64,000 nucleotides of DNA from Symbiodinium natans (lineage: Eukaryota; Sar; Dinophyceae; Suessiales; Symbiodiniaceae). Both the position numbers and the translations under genes were made by a program. The notes under the pieces were generated by a model, which made no database searches, had not been told where the DNA came from, and was given only the letters and a program-made list of their open reading frames with translations. The stretch lies in contig CAJNDS010002666.1 in NCBI GenBank assembly GCA_905221605.1, positions 1-64,000 of the forward strand. Direction: 5' to 3'. Within the stretch, counting starts at the first letter, position 1, and every line of letters starts with the position of its first letter. Below, one piece after another: positions 40,860 to 58,200 of this stretch.

Positions 40860-43800
40860 CTTGCCGTAGTTAGCGCCGCCTTAAGTAGCCGGACCTGCCG
40901 ACAAATTCCGAGAAGGAAAAGAAGGGCCCGTGTTGGGGCGAAGCGTGAAACGGTTAACGGTGAGGCGTGATGAAGCTTAGGCGCAACAGCAGACTGTACG
41001 ATGCTGCTTGGCCTCATGGGCACTTGCGTATATGGCTCTCAAGCAAGACGAATGAAACAAAGTCCTGATTCTTAAGGAAAGCAGGCCCGTTCCGGCGCTT
41101 TAGCCGTTGCACCTCTGCTTGCTGTTAGCCGCAAGAACAAGAACATGAACATTAACATGCACAACATATCAAAACACCAACACCAACACCTGCACTAACC
41201 TCCTCGCGGCCTGGAACGATTGGCTTCGCCCTTTGTGTGACACCCGCCAAGTCGATTGCGTCGCACCACGGGGGAACACGAGTTTGCTAGAACGCAGTGA
41301 CAACCCCCACACCACTACTCAAAGCTTGTTGTCGACGGGAACATCACCCGAAAACATGACAAACACTTTTCGGGAGGTTAAGGGCACCGTGCTCGGTTGC
41401 CCCATGTTTTTTCATTTGGAAACCTCTATTTCGAGGGCGCAGCACCCCCCCCCCCTCCATTTGCAAACATAATTGCTCGCATGGCATCGATATTCTGTTG
41501 AAGCAATACCTCTTGATGACATACACCCTTTTTGCATCAGGACTACACCCTAGACCCCCAACTCTATAATTGACAAGTGGAGTAGAATCAGAATTCCCAT
41601 CTTCAAGATTGGCGCTTGCTATTTTGCTTGTAGTTTTTACTGGGATTTCCGGTGATTAATGAGGTATTGCGTACTTCTTGTGGGTTTGGACACCGGCAAT
41701 TCCTTCTATCGGAGTGTTTTGTGAGCAGAAATGCGCGCACGGTCTGGAAAGTCTGGGGGCTGGGGTCTGTGCGTCAGTGCCCACCCCACCCCCAACCTCC
41801 TGCTGTTAAGCCTTGCGAACTTGCTTCAAAGAATGTCCTGCCGCCTGCCATCAATGGACATGCCAACGGACATTCCTTCAAAACCCAAATGAATACTTGT
41901 CAAAGCCATCATAGGCGCATTGTGTTTGCAAATCGCGGCGGGGAGGGGGCTGCCGTGCAAGACTTGCTTGAAAGAATGTCGTGCCATGAAGGGACATTCC
42001 CTCACAACCTATGTGAATCGTTTCCCAACCGCAAGGGAACAGAAATCAACCCTAATAAAAACTACAGGGCATTTGTGTTCCAACCACGGTCTTACTTTCA
42101 CCAACAACCCAGATGCCACTCGTGCCCTAGATTTGGCATTCCTGCCCCTAGCTGCCCAACATTTTTCCAGCAGATCCGAATGCCATGATTGTGTGGAGCA
42201 TGTGGCGCTGTGGTGGCGCGAGGGGTCTAGCTTTGAATTGTGTAAACATGTTTGCAAAAACGCGCACGACTTATGTAGAACCGTGCCCTGGCTTTCAGGT
42301 TCATGTCGCTTTGCAAGTTTGGGGGCAGGTCCTCGGCCCAAGATCTAGGTTCCACCTGCTATTCACTGCTTGCCATGAGAAATCACGGAGTCGGAGAACT
42401 GTTGGCTGAGTGGTTGGCTCTGCCACGACTGTGGCTTGCAAGACCTGGCTCTGGTTCGGCGGAAATGGCTCTGCGCGCCAAACACTCGGCAAGCCCAAAC
42501 CCATCTTTCCACATTCACTGCACTTGCCACTGGCAAAATCAACGCCAGCGCCAAAAAAGCCTGCAATTCTTAAAGCCCAGCTCACCACGACACTTGCTTC
42601 AACACTGTCTGCACTGCTGACATGTCCCTGCAGCGAACCTGCTGCAGCTCGGCTCTCCCTTCGGCACCTTCGAAAGCAAGCGCACGAAATGGGAGAACAA
42701 GAAGCTGTCGGTGGTGATCCGAGCATATGTCTCTCTCAGCCTGCGCGAATTAGCCCGAATCAACCAGCAACATTGTCGCGATCCCTTCCCGTGAATCCCG
42801 TGAATCGCTTAGAATCCGTTGTCAGCCGGGAAGGCGCCTTCCTGGCCTTCGAAGCGCCGATGGCTCGGATAAGTGCGGTGAACGTCTCGCTCGATCTCCG
42901 AGATCTTGGCCTGTGACCTCGAGAAGGCTCCGATGACTGTGTTGATCTGTGTTGCAGATTGAGGTTTCACTTCTTTCGTTGCGGAGAAATGTCCCTCGGA
43001 GTACCATGGTACATGTACAAGGTGTGCATGTGTGTGCATGCATCATGTTGTATCATGTCTCACAGCCAGTGCCCTCACAGAGGTACAGAGGTCTCTGGGC
43101 CCCCGGCAGCGGCTGGTGGAGCAGCGCTTCGAAGGCCTCTGCGGCCGAGGCCACGCCAAGCTCGTGCTGGTAGCCTCAAGCCAGGAAAAAAGAAGCTCAG
43201 GCACCGCATGCTCAAACAACTTCGCTCAGCAGATGCACCATTTGGCCTTTTCCACAAGCAAAGGAGAGATTTTTGCATGCCTGTCCCCTTTTGTGTCGGC
43301 ATTTCAAAGCGTTCGGCTGCCTCCTCAAGTTCTCGGTTCTGCTCGCGCGTTCTCATCGAGTTTAACAGCGTGACATGCGTGACCTTTGATGCAAAAACGC
43401 GAACCCGCTTGCTTTCTTTCATCTTTCTTTCGTTTTGTTCTTTTGCTCCTTTGCCCTTTCTTTCGAGGGGGGCACTCAATGTACAAGCGCACAACCCTGC
43501 ACATCTCAGTCCAGCTTCCGTGTTGGCCGACTGTAGGTGTCTCTTCTTCTCCTTCTGCACGCTTTAAAACCCCGATGAAGGGGACCCGGCCACGACGGCC
43601 AAGCGGTTTAGCCGTCCATCTAGGGGCACCCTCATTTCAGGCCCTGGTGAGATTTCGGGCACTGAGTGGATGCCCGTATTGGCGATTCAGTCGTGTGGCT
43701 CTCCCCTTCGTCTCCTGCTTGCGAGCTTGATCTCCGCGTTGCCCTGAAGCCCTGCCACGATACACCATGCACATGGACTGAAACAAAGTCCCTGAGAAAA

Positions 43801-44100
43801 GGTTAATGACCTTAGCACAATGAGAGAATGGCCAGTTACGGCCAGTTTCACATGTTGTCATCCGCGCTCGGGTCTTCTCAGGTCCACTTCTGCTTTTTCC
43901 CAGCCACAATGGCTAGCAAGTTTGGCCCTCTTCCCGTTTGACCCTCTTCCCTTCTGAAGGAAGGCGTCGAAGAGTCGTTTCATCTCCTAAGTCTTGGGCC
44001 GTCTTGGTTCTTTACGCAGCATATGAAGCATTTTTACAGCTCGCCAGGAGCTTTCGAAACCGATGCTTGCATAGCTCGGTTCTGGCACTACGCCGGCTGG
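40860..44100. other. No recognised gene
   Basis: Open frames occur on both strands, but I could not identify exons. GAATGTCCTGCCGCCTGCCA (41831) and GAATGTCGTGCCATGAAGGG (41973) head two imperfectly repeated segments of about 140 bp. Confidence 0.35.
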
Positions 44101-44119
44101 GCCACCATTGTCAATAGGA

Positions 44120-48130
<4,011 letters not shown>

Positions 48131-48317
48131 TGAAGCCCCTCGCTCGCGACTCCCTTCATCATTGTCTGTCGGGGTGCCATGTCGGTTTTGCGAGCTGAGG
48201 CTCAAGCGCTGCTCAATTTCTTGCACCTTAATGCCAAGACAACTTAAGATGTTCCGGATGCGTGTACGCATGCGTATGCACACATGTTTTGAAAAGAATA
48301 CTTGAGATATACGATGT

Positions 48318-48368
48318 ACATAAGTATATACATATATGTATGTGTATATATATATACACACATATACG

Positions 48369-48409
<41 letters not shown>

Positions 48410-48492
48410 AGAGCAGATATATATATATATATATGTGTGTGTATATATATATACACATATTTATGTATATGCATATATACACACATATGTAC
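48318..48492. repeat. TA/CA microsatellite
   Basis: ATATATACACACATATACGT-type alternating sequence, almost wholly purine-pyrimidine alternating and self-complementary. Confidence 0.95.
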
Positions 48493-48499
48493 ATCTAAA

Positions 48500-49470
48500 C
48501 AGCTTCCTGTCTACTGCGACTTGGAGCATCACAGCTGAGAGGTGTCGCCAAAGGCCTCGTCGTAAACTCGCCGAGACCCCGCCTTGGTCACATACGAAGG
48601 ACTCCGAAGGACTCGAGAAAATCTTTGTATCAGGATGGTTTTCGAGCTAAGTGCACGTAACTTCTTCACAAGGAGTCCCAGCAACCGAGCCCCTGGCCGT
48701 TGAGGATGGACATCTCCATCCACTGCTCCTCTCGGGACAGCTGGTGCCAGCGCTTGCCTCGGGCGGGTTGTTTTGCCTTGCTGACGTGTTTTGCTTCTTC
48801 GCATTGGTGATGTGTATCTGGTGCTTCTGGGAACTGCACCACTACAGTACAGTACTTCAACAGTCAAGTAGCAAAGACGCCACAGCGTCTACAAAATAGC
48901 CCACATGCAATGAGTGCCTCCGGTCCCTCGCCGGGAGTCGCTGCTGCTCCGACGGGTAATTGAGTCGCTGGCACACAGCATCTGCATTGAGGACATCTTG
49001 CAGCGTTGCCCACGGACAAAAGCATGTCCGCAACAGCCTGGAGGCTTTCTTTGGGCGAAGTGTGTGGTGGTTGGCCTAGTTGGCATCAGCAAGTTGCGTG
49101 GCATTCTGTTTCTGGAACGCAGGAGCGATGCAGGATCTGTTCATGTTGCCCCACTGCAAGTCGAGTCCCTGGCTGTGTTCTGTCATCATCGAGCAGGTGC
49201 ACGACGGAGTGGCGTTGCCGGCGCAAAGGCTGCGAAGGCTTTGAACCCTCTTCTTTGGCATCCTGCAGGCTGCAGGGAATGGCCGGAGAACCTGGTTTTT
49301 GCAAGGCCGGCCTCTGCAACCGCATAGCTCTGCGGCACCGCATCTGTAGCCTGGGAAGGAAATGCATGCCAAGGCTTGGACAAACAAGATACAGACGGCA
49401 GTCAGGTTCCGAGCTTCCGTTCCAAGCAAGGCATCTGGGGCATCGCCTTCATCAGCCTTGCAAGTAGAAG
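48500..49470. other. No confirmed gene
   Basis: A minus-strand stretch near 48666-48780 (HVSKAKQPARGKRWHQLSRE, then EQWMEMSILNG) looks coding-like but has no recognisable domain or partner exons. Confidence 0.3.
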
Positions 49471-49472
49471 TT

Positions 49473-50070
<598 letters not shown>

Positions 50071-50242
50071 AGTAGTCATAGTGGTAGGAGTAATCATGGT
50101 AATCGTGTTAGGAATAGCTGGGTAGTGGTAGCGGAGGCAATCATAGCGTCGTGTGTTAGTCATAGTGTAATACTAACAGCAATTAGAATCATCGAGACAT
50201 GATGTTCAATGCTGCTTCAAGACTTGTCAAGACATTCAGATT

Positions 50243-51065
50243 CTAAACCTCTGTCGAATCATGATCAGGATCATCCTTAGGCTCAAGATCCCTGACAGCC
50301 AAGCTCGCAACCGCAACCTGGCCAGCTCCTCCAAAGCCGCATGCTACAAGCCCCGGCATGAGTGGGGTGGGGCTTACTGAGTTGCAGATGCTTGGGCACG
50401 ACCAAGCCTGGGTTCGTTTTGCCACAATGGGTGGTCTCGCATGCTGCGAACGAGACTGGGCTTCTATTAGTAAGGCAGACATTGCCAAAACACTTCCCTA
50501 TGATCAGCGCATTGTACACCGGCACGTCAAGTCCTTGGCCCATGGGCAAGGCCCATGTGAGTCAGGTTCGGGCGGCCAGCTAAACCATGGTGCTGCAAGT
50601 TGTTACCGCAACCTACATGGACCATCCCGCAATCGTAACTAAAGACATGTGGACTTACTCGTGGTAGCTTGCAAAGCGAATTTCGCACCTGTGCATGGGC
50701 TACAGCTGGCTCTGTTGCACAAGATCTCGGCTTGGACCATGCGGTGCCAGAAACAAAACCAAAAAGAAATGCACAGACTTCATACGCACAGACTTCATGG
50801 CACCAGTACAACAAAAAGTAAAATAATGCAAAGACAGTTCTGCGGGAACCTTCTTGTGAGCCCACTCGCTCTCGGAAGTTGAAGCTCAGACCTGGAACTC
50901 ACCCCTGGAACAATGCGCCCGAAATGAGCCTTGTTGCAGCCATGTGTCCAGAGCTTGTACTCCCTGGAGGCTGGTAACCCAACGTGACTGCTGGTGTTCT
51001 CACCCCGGTGCTGAGTTTCTCGTTGGAAGTAGAGACGGGCGAAGGCTTTTGGTCCTTGAGGGAAA
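50243..51065 (-). CDS. Exon-like segments of an unrecognised gene
   Basis: A last exon is suggested by VACGFGGAGQVAVASLAVRD, then LEPKDDPDHDSTEV and stop TAG at 50243. Upstream, 50440-50549 reads GQGLDVPVYNALIIGKCFGN, then VCLTNRSPVSFA. Further upstream, 50900-51060 reads GPKAFARLYFQRETQHRGEN, then VGLPASREYKLWTHGC. Each has coding character, but splice junctions were not proven and no family is recognised. Confidence 0.35.
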
Positions 51066-51099
51066 AAGAAGAAGAAAAGTCCCACAAGATGCTTGCTGA

Positions 51100-51955
51100 C
51101 AGAGGTTCAGGCACGAGGCCGACATTGGAAAAGGTTGTGTGTCTAGGCTGACCGCCAAGTGGAACTAAGCTCCCTTCTACGTAAAGCCATACTAAGCCCC
51201 GAAGCTGCAACCGTGACAGTCGGTTTTTTCGTCTTTGACGCTGCCTGCCAACGTGCTTTGCCATTGAGCCGAGCGTGTGATGGTCACTATGTACACGGAA
51301 ATTGTCCATCGGCTGCTCTGCCCGTACAATGTTGTACAACAATCGAGACTGAGGGTCACATCTTTGCGAGTTAAGTTTACGTAAGCATTGGCGTTCACAA
51401 GCATTGGGTAAGAGCATCGCTTGCCAGTTCTCTTCACATCCACGTGAGAGGCTTGGTGCTGGTAGCACTCGCAGGCATCAGAGCCACTCATGTCTCACAG
51501 TAGCACGGGCAGGATTTCCTGCGCTTCGACCAAGATTAGAACAAGCTCTTGCTTGTGACAATGCTCGCATGAGGACTACTATGGATTACTGCACTTGCAG
51601 GACCCCCGAGCTGCTAGCGTCGTGGTGGCGCCATAGGTGGGTAGGCCGCCGAGAAGTGCCTCAACATGTTGCATCAAAACTGCCATACTGCATGCATCAT
51701 GCACGGGCGCAGCATGCAGCTGCACCAGAAGCCTTGACCAAGCAATTCATGTTCCCTTGTCCTGGCGTTGATGACAACTGCTACTGAGAGCAGGGCTGCG
51801 CGGCTGTGGCCAAGCCGCTGCGGGCCGGATTTTCCTGGGCGCCTGTCTCACCATATAATATAACACTGACACATTATTGACATGATGGCAGCATATGGCA
51901 GCCAAACGGCTCCAGCCCCTCAAAATCGCTAAGTCGTTTCAAAGCCCCCAAACAT
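51100..51955. other. No recognised gene
   Basis: Short open frames only. Confidence 0.3.
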
Positions 51956-52017
51956 TGTGGGGTCTGATGCAGCACTAGCAAGCGTGCGTGCGAGAGTGCG
52001 AGCTCGCGAACTTGCGA

Positions 52018-52334
52018 GTGTGGGTGTGGGTGTGGGGTGTGGGGTGTGTGGGGTGTGGGGAGTGCGGGAGTGCGGGAGTGCGGGAGTGCGGGTGTGCGGG
52101 TGTGCGGGTGTGCGGGTGTGCGGGTGTGCGGGTGTGCGGGTGTGCGGGTGTGCAGGTGCGTGGGTGCGTGGGTGTGCGGGTGCGCGCGTGGGTGCGTGGG
52201 TGCGTGGGGGTGTGTGCGTGGGTGCGTTGGTGCGTAGGTGTGGGGGTGTGCGGGTGTGCGCGTGGGTGTGGGGGTGTGTGCGTGTGGGGGTGTGTGGGCG
52301 TGTGGACGTGAGGATGTGGGTGTGGGTGTGGGTG

Positions 52335-52378
<44 letters not shown>

Positions 52379-52424
52379 CTCGCGCGTGCGTGCGCGTGCG
52401 TGTGCGTGTGCGTGTGCGTGTTTC
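52018..52424 (+). repeat. GGTGTGCG minisatellite and GT tract
   Basis: GTGTGGGGTGTGGG units, then about nine GTGCGGGTGTGCGG units, GGTGCGTG units, a (GT)16 tract near 52338-52368, and GCGTGC alternation. G/T-rich on one strand; the alternating GT and GC parts can adopt Z-DNA. Confidence 0.95.
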
Positions 52425-52439
52425 TTTGAGTTAAGGCAG

Positions 52440-53920
52440 GCGCAGAACGCGAGCCTCACAAAAGCCTACGACAAGTTCTTCGACCTACAAAGCCCGGAAC
52501 CTCCTTCATGGGACTTGCTCAGCTCTCGCCATGCTCCTCGCCTCAAAACTCAACAGGAGGCCCCCCCCAGATCACATGTGACGGCGAAATCAAGTCGGCA
52601 TCTTCGACCTGGGCTCTCGACAACGCCTTTCGCTGGAGCTTAGCCAGGCCTTGGCAGCGTTACCGTGGTACAAGCAACAGCCAGCACCATTGCGCCATGT
52701 AATGCCAAGACTGTCAAGACGTATCATGTAATACATTGGCTCTGTGCAGTGCAGCGCTCGCTTTTGTGACCGCACCATCTGCTTGCACCGTCCTGGGCAT
52801 GGTCCGGGCGTTGATTAACGTTGATTCTGTTCTCTACCATCCCCCCGAATCCCCTTGCCGCTCCAGCCTCTTGCGACCAGCCTCTTGCGAGCGCGACTGG
52901 GACCTCCGCAGCTTCCGCAGCCCAAACCGCTGCGCTGAGCGCCGAGGCGTCGCCGTCAAGCACGCGGCCTCGGATGGCCAGAGTACGGAGTGCGGGTGCA
53001 AAAGTTAGAGCCCGACTCATGTTTTTGGCACGGGTGGCGGTTGCGCGCATATGCCGGCAGAGGCCCCATTGAGTTTAATTGTGGTCCTGCAAGTAGTGCC
53101 TAGAACCAAGGACTGTGTACGCCCGTGCGTGTTTGGATGAGGCTCTCTCCCACTGCCCGCCTTGAAGCTCCCGACTACTTGATCCCCAAAGCTGCAGAAA
53201 CCAAGTTCGAGTGAACCGATGCTTCTTGGAAGTTCCGCCCGAAACTGGTAGCGTCGGTTGGCACCGGAATGGATTCTTTAATGCCAGCTGGTATCGTCCC
53301 AACATCTCAGCGCACAGTTTTGCTGCCAATTCCCAGCCTTGGCATGAAAGTGCATGAATGCGTTCTTATGTGTTGGCCAAACATCCAAAGCATCACCTTG
53401 AGGAGACATAGCCACATGATAAAGTAGGTCCGGTCTACTACATGCCAAGCTACTTGAGCCACAGCCGGCCATGCGAATCGGGGAGCGGTAGCTCTTCTGA
53501 TCTGGCTGCGCTGCTGCCTCACAGATCTCACAGCACCGGGTTAAGGGGATGTAAGGGCACAGTCTGGGGGCAGTGTCTCGATGCATGAGTTCTGCCTCGA
53601 GGAGTGCGTTCAGCAAGTCCAGGCTTCTTGTCCAAGTCACAATGCTTTCACAACACCTCAAATTAAACACTTGCTGCAATGATGAACTTTGCAAGACAGG
53701 CATAGGCAAATCAATCACTCAAACAAACCAAGAGTCGACATGGCAGTATTGAACCCCACCATGACATCCTCCTTGATCGTCACGAGGCGATGATGTGACT
53801 CATCGAGCCAGCACCTGATTTCACTTCAGACTCACAATTAGGAGGCGAGTGTTTCCCAACAGTTTACTGTAGGGGTTCCTGTTTCTGTCTGAGAATTCCG
53901 ACCTAGCCGGATGCGCCGGC
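52440..53920. other. No confirmed gene
   Basis: A minus-strand frame at 52724-53050 (RALTFAPALRTLAIRGRVLD, then GDASALSAAVWAAEAAEV) is Ala-rich and coding-like, but no partner exon or domain is identified. Confidence 0.3.
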
Positions 53921-53929
53921 CGGGTCCCC

Positions 53930-54440
53930 GCGTGGCAAGTCTCCCACACGTCTCCCTTTGTCTCCCTTCATGTGGGTAGCCTCGGCCGGGTCCCCGGCTG
54001 CTTGTCTCTGCTCCTCTCCCCTTGTCTCTCTTCACGTGGGTGGTGCTTGTCTCCCTTTGTCTCCCTTCATGTGGGTGCCTCGGCCGTGTTCCCGGGCTTT
54101 TGCTTGCCTCCCTTTGTCTCCCTGCATCCGGGTCCCCAGTTGTCTCCCTTTGTCTCCCTTCTTGTGGGTGGCCTCCGCCGGGTTCCTGGGCAGGAGGGCG
54201 CAGAGGTTGTGGTGCAGCTTCTGGCGCAAGCGAAACATTCTCTGGTGCAGATTTTGGTGGTAGTAGCAAATATTCAAGTGAGAACTTTGAAGGCTGAAGT
54301 GGAGAAGGGCTCCATGTGAACAGCAATTGGACATGGGTTAGTCGATCCTGGCTTGTCTTTGCTTGTCCTTTTGTCTCCCTTCGTGTCGCCTCGGCCGGGT
54401 CCCCTGCTTGTCTCCCTTTGTCTCTCTTCATGTGGGTGGC
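53930..54440 (+). repeat. GTCTCCC family array
   Basis: Repeated CTTGTCTCCCTTTGTCTCCC, TTCATGTGGGTGGCCTCGGC and CGGGTNCCC blocks of about 50-60 bp, interrupted by a unique segment (54205-54355). It is directly followed by the palindrome array. Confidence 0.9.
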
Positions 54441-54447
54441 CTCGGCC

Positions 54448-55235
54448 GGAGCATGGATGTTGGCCCAACATCCACTCTTGAAGCGGATGTTGGCCCAACA
54501 TCCACCCCTCAAGCATAGACGTTGGCCCAACATTCACCCCTCAAGCGTGGATGTTGACCTAATATCCACCCCTCAAGCATAGACGCTGGCCCCAACATCC
54601 ACCCCTCAAGCGTGGATGTTGGACATCCACCCCCTCAAGCGTGGATGTTGGCCCAACATCCACCTCTGAAGCGTGGACGTTGGCCCAACATCCACCCTTC
54701 AACATCCACCCCTGAAGGGTGGATGTTGGCCCAACATCCACCCCTCAAGCGTGGATGTTGACCTAATATCCACCCCTCAAGCATAGACGCTGGCCCCAAC
54801 ATCCACCCCTCAAGCGTGGATGTTGGACATCCACCCCCTCAAGCGTGGATGTTGGCCCAACATCCACCTCTGAAGCGTGGACGTTGGCCCAACATCCACC
54901 CCTCAACATCCACCCCTGAAGGGTGGATGTTGGCCCAACATCCACCCCTCAAGCGTGGACGTTTGCCCAACATCCATGCCTCAGGCAGATGTTGGCTCAA
55001 CATGTTGGCCCAACATCCACCCCTCCAGCGTGGACGTTGGCCCAACATCCACCCCTCAAGCATGGATGTTGGCCGTCAAGCGTGGATGCTGGATGTTGGC
55101 CCACATCCACCCCTCAAGCGTGGATGTTGACCCAACATCCACCCCTCAAGCGTGGATGCTGGCCCGACATCCACCCCTCAAGCGTGGATGGTGTCCCTCG
55201 AGTGTGGACGTTGGCCCAACATCCACCCCTCAGTT
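54448..55235 (+). repeat. Tandem palindrome array with 204-bp higher-order unit
   Basis: About 25 units of 30-34 bp are built on GGATGTTGGCCCAACATCC, in which GGATGTTGG and CCAACATCC are inverted copies around one base, separated by ACCCCTCAAGCGT. 54541-54744 is repeated almost exactly at 54745-54948 (204-bp offset). Variants keep the pairing in part (GGACGTTGGCCCAACATCC). Confidence 0.95.
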
Positions 55236-55239
55236 TGCG

Positions 55240-58200
55240 AACATGCCATTCCACTCTTAACTGTTTGGGGTCTTCGCTGGTGTAATTGGGCAACGGAAAA
55301 TCCGCCCTGCTCTAGATCAGTTTACATAGCCCGTGACACAGCCGTGATTAGGGATCACGTACCGTTCAAGAACCAGAAAGCCTGTCGTGGAGAGTTTGTA
55401 GGAAGCGGGACGGCTCCCGATGATGCAAGCTCGTACGACGTGTGACTTGTACGACCCTGTCTTTCTGGACATGCATGAAAATGACAGTGTATGAAGAATC
55501 GGGACCGTCATCGGAGGGAGAGGATTCGTTCGAAGCGACAGTTCAGGATCGTACTCGGACCTCGAGCGACGGCCGGTGCATGCCGCTAATTCAACGGGTG
55601 GCGTAGAAAACTGGCAAACAACCTTCGCTGCAGCAAGTGTCAGCAAGGATTCATGAATCACTTCCGTGGCTCATCTTTACATATGTGCACAACCACTGGG
55701 ACGACTGCTTCAAAACCCGCCCAAGTCCACTCACTGCCAGCACCGCGAATGCTCCAAAATGACGTCTTCTCCTAGTCTTCTCCTAGATGGAACGCATGTT
55801 CGTGCGCAGCCTTGCGTTTGTCACCATGGAAAGGTGGATCCTGGAACTGGATAAAGCCACGTTCCGAAATCTAGATTCTTGCGCAACGCCACAGGTTTGT
55901 GCATGTGGAAAAAACTCAAGCATGCGCGCGCTTTTCACTTCGAGCGTTTCGCCTAGGCGCGAGCGTTGCATTGAGACGCCCTGCGGATGAAAGCGCATGA
56001 AAAGGTCACGTTTGTTTGTAAGTTTTCCAAGCAAACTGGAACAAGCACCTCTGCAGCAAAGTTTCGTTTGCACAGCCTCGCTTTCGAGACTTCAAGGCAT
56101 GGAGCCACCCACGAAACAATTAACCCATGATAAAACCCTCACGAGCGCGGGCTTGCGAAGGCGCGCCGGCCCGCCCACCCTCAACAACCGTCACTTCACA
56201 AGGCATAAACAAGGCATTAACACGAAGACTGCCGAGGCACAGTGCCTGGTGCCAAGAACCTAGGGAGCAGTGGAAGGCAAGTGTGGAGTGCCGAAGCGGC
56301 GCAATGTCTGTTGAAGTCAGGACCATGGCAACTCAAGCTTCCTGTGAAGTTGCGGCCCAGCAGCGGGTTCCACAACATGTGCTCATAGCAGCATTGAAGG
56401 AGGCCTCAGGGGATGGCTGAGGATTCCCCTTTGGTGCGTGTATCCACCTGGCCGCGACCTTGATTCAGGGCATTTCACGAGTCGCCTGGTCCGCCAGGCG
56501 AAGCCTCCGCGCAGCGTGCAAGTGGTGCAGCGCCCGCGGCCACTGTGCTCTGTGAGCACCAAGGACCTGCGTCATCTCGCGCGGCATGTCTGTTCTCGTT
56601 TCGTGACACTGTGACACTCTTATGCAAGCCAGCGGCAGAATTGGAAGCGTCTGTGGAGCTTTCCATACCTGCGCACAGATGGACTGGGGTCACAGGCTCT
56701 GTTGATTCCATCCTTTCTTCGTGTTCCATCCTTGATCGAGCACTCCTGGTCAGCGGATGGAATAAATCACCTCGACCTCCCACCGGCATCTGGAACAAGA
56801 CCGGATCTGGTCTCCCAAACACCGTGCCCACCCCGCTCCAACCCTGCTTGGCTAAGCTGCCGAAGATTGGGGGGGCATCGGTGCCAATGAGGGGACGTAA
56901 CTTGTGGGCCGGTCAAGGGAGACCCTCCCTCCCAAGCTCCACCTTTGTCAACAAGTGCACACCCGCCCCAAACAAACAAGTGCACCCAAGGCCTACAGCT
57001 TGCTCTGACCTGCAACCCTTGCTTCTCAAGGCCCTCCAGCAAGATTGTACGTCTCCAGCAAGCCCGCACGTCCCCTGCTGTGAACTTTTTCACAAGGGGC
57101 TCGACTGCTGCCCCTGCTGTGAACTACAACATGGAACTCTCCCTTTGATGCCTTTGGAGCCGAAGAACTCCCAGAGCACAGCAGCAGCTTCCCAGTGACC
57201 CGTCCAATCCAGCACAGCGGTGCCAATGTCAGTCACGTAGAGCAAAGCCTAGGCTGGGGAAGGATGATGAGACATGGGCGTTCGAGCTATGCCATTGACA
57301 CTGCTCTGCGAAGTGGGGTGCTACAGAATGTCGCACACAGGAAGCTGTACCAAGTGAGACGATGTAAACACCCAGCGGCGCTGTTCCAAGCAAAGCCCCG
57401 GCTGCCTGCAAGAACACCAACGCTTACCTCAGCATCAGCGTTTGTGGGAAGGAAGCGCGTCTGGTCATGGAAGAACTTAGAGAACTACCCTGGACAGGGT
57501 TTGCGACTTTTCTCTACCCGCGCTACGCAACACTGTTTGCCACTGTAAGTTGACATGCTAGCGCACCGCAGGTCGTTCATGCAGTGGCGGGCTTGCTTCG
57601 AGTGCTGAGGCTCTGCGTGCCGGTCGCCGCGCAGTCCAGCGCAATTGGAGGATGCCAACAGCCTGAGTATCTCTTTGGGTGCTTGGGCTTCGTCCAGCCA
57701 CGAAGTCAATGAGGCTTTTCAGCCAGGCTGAACTATGAATTGCAAGCCTCACATCAGTGACTCTGGTGGTAGATATGGTTGCTGAAGTCTAACAAGCCGT
57801 GCATTGGCAATGCCGAACCTGCCATGTCAAAGCTTCAAGCCTTCAAAGCCACAGCTTATGGCCGCTGAAAGCACGGGCTCATGCCTCGTGGTGAATCTGC
57901 TTTGCACTCCACTGTGTTGGAAACTCACATGTAGCCCTCGGAAGGGTTTGTGCTTCTTCCAGGGGGTCTGGTGGATCAGAGGGAATACGCCGCTATGCTT
58001 TGCCTGCACCCTGTATCCAACAGCGTCGAGGTCTGCAAAGCACGGAGGTGTGCGATCTACGCAGCGAACTGCATCAGGGGAGCCCCGCAAGGCACGCAAC
58101 CACTTTGAACCAGCGTGAAACGATGTGAAGAGTCCACTGAAGTCTCGTACCAGGCGACGCTTGAGCAGCCACCCACTGTGAGCTGCGCCCTGTGGCACCC

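Noticed and set aside
51929-52643. Frames rich in Thr/His or Val/Gly/Cys
   Set aside because: Translation of the GT-rich minisatellite on both strands.
53445-53465. Reverse-complement spliced-leader relic (CTTGAGCCA)
   Set aside because: Only 9 nt match and the rest diverges; expected by chance in a window of this size.
54448-55235. CRISPR-like array of palindromic repeats
   Set aside because: There are no unique spacers of constant length, the spacer-like part is itself repeated, and the context is eukaryotic.
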